Part shown: positions 63,637 to 64,000 of the stretch, piece after piece | Numbering within the stretch: the stretch's first letter is position 1 | How the letters are laid out: each line of letters begins with the position of its first letter | DNA from: Allochromatium tepidum | GTDB taxonomy: Bacteria > Pseudomonadota > Gammaproteobacteria > Chromatiales > Chromatiaceae | Assembly: GCF_018409545.1 (NCBI RefSeq) | Contig: NZ_AP024563.1 | Coordinates: forward strand, 1,504,755 to 1,568,754 | Length of the DNA: 64,000 nucleotides | Reading direction: 5' to 3' | Notes under the pieces: model-generated | Told to the model about the DNA's origin: nothing | Databases searched by the model: none | Seen by the model: only the letters and a program-made list of their open reading frames with translations | Program-made: the position numbers and the translations under genes

Positions 63637-64000
63637 ATGAACGAGAACGCAACCCGCATCGCCTCTACGTCCGACGAGACCCCGGCTTCGACTGTCGACG
63701 CCGGGCGTCGCGGCTTCATCGGCACGGCGGCCGGACTGAGCGCCGCCGCGCTGGTGGCTCCGGGCGTCTTTCTGCACAGCGTCGCGGCCGCTCCGCGCAG
63801 CGAGCCGGTCACGGATTCGGTGCGCTGGGGCCTGTTGATCGACACCGCCAAGTGCGCCGACGGCTGCTCGGCCTGTGTCGACGCCTGCGACCGTGAAAAC
63901 GGCCTGGATCTCCAGGAACCGCACGGCTCCGAGTCCAAGTGGGAGCACCAGAAGTCGGTCTGGATCCGCAAGGTCAAGCTCCAGGACAACCAGACCGGGC
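63637..64000 (+). CDS. dsrO: DsrO, periplasmic iron-sulfur protein (partial)
   Basis: The first about 121 codons are in the window. A twin-arginine signal (AGRRGFIGTAAGLSAAALV) directs export, as expected for this ferredoxin-like subunit of the DsrMKJOP complex. The first cluster motif CADGCSACVDACDRENG follows near residue 73. GGGAGG lies upstream of the ATG at 63637. The gene runs past the window edge; dsrP, N and R are expected next. Confidence 0.94.
   Translation, partial: MNENATRIASTSDETPASTVDAGRRGFIGTAAGLSAAALVAPGVFLHSVAAAPRSEPVTDSVRWGLLIDTAKCADGCSACVDACDRENGLDLQEPHGSESKWEHQKSVWIRKVKLQDNQTG

Overview
The window comes from a GC-rich purple sulfur bacterium, very probably Chromatiaceae close to Allochromatium, Thiocystis or Thermochromatium. 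The main reason is the dsr sulfur-oxidation operon in the order dsrA-B-E-F-H-C-M-K-L-J-O at 54676-64000, with dsrL and the dsrEFH trio that mark sulfur oxidisers rather than sulfate reducers. Products are inferred from protein sequence recognised by eye; no database search was run.

Layout. 1-4833: ribosomal block (rpsF tail, rpsR, a DUF2232 membrane protein, rplI) and replicative helicase dnaB, which carries a 495-residue intein in its P-loop. 4958-10598: housekeeping and envelope genes (ubiG, an SLC13 anion permease, a retropepsin-like protease, an aspartoacylase remnant, rimK, lspA). 10599-21237: an accessory block lying between lspA and ileS, genes usually adjacent in gammaproteobacteria. 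It holds a Uma2 nuclease, small secreted proteins, a YkgJ-type cysteine-cluster protein, a visibly AT-rich two-gene membrane system, an IS701-family element, an IS66-family element and a Fic protein. 21238-33255: ileS, an HD-GYP protein, a signal-peptide-bearing tandem methyltransferase, an EamA transporter, two radical SAM enzymes and small exported proteins. 33521-41830: a glycan cluster (two HAD/COG5610 paralogues, a GT2-FkbM fusion, UDP-xylose synthase, UDP-glucose 4-epimerase), partly joined by ATGA overlaps. 41901-44407: sdhC-sdhD-sdhA without sdhB. 44542-52335: hemerythrin, XRE regulator, hypF, msrA, serC, an ATP-grasp protein, a PilR/NtrC-type regulator. 52410-54105: a three-gene operon including an orphan Cas6/Cmx6-like protein, divergent from dsrA. 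54676-end: the dsr operon, running off the window inside dsrO.

How it works together. DsrAB, DsrEFH, DsrC, the DsrMKJO membrane complex and DsrL form the cytoplasmic and membrane route that oxidises stored sulfur. The glycan cluster makes nucleotide sugars and probably modifies a surface polysaccharide.

The strongest new observation is in the island. The IS701 element (14736-16260, TTAA target duplication) cuts a membrane-protein gene. Removing the element and one TTAA copy restores one uninterrupted frame of about 540 codons. That gene lies between a glycine-zipper coiled-coil protein gene and a cysteine-cluster gene on the same strand. Together they look like a membrane-associated system of unknown function that has recently been inactivated. 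No tRNA, rRNA or CRISPR array was seen.
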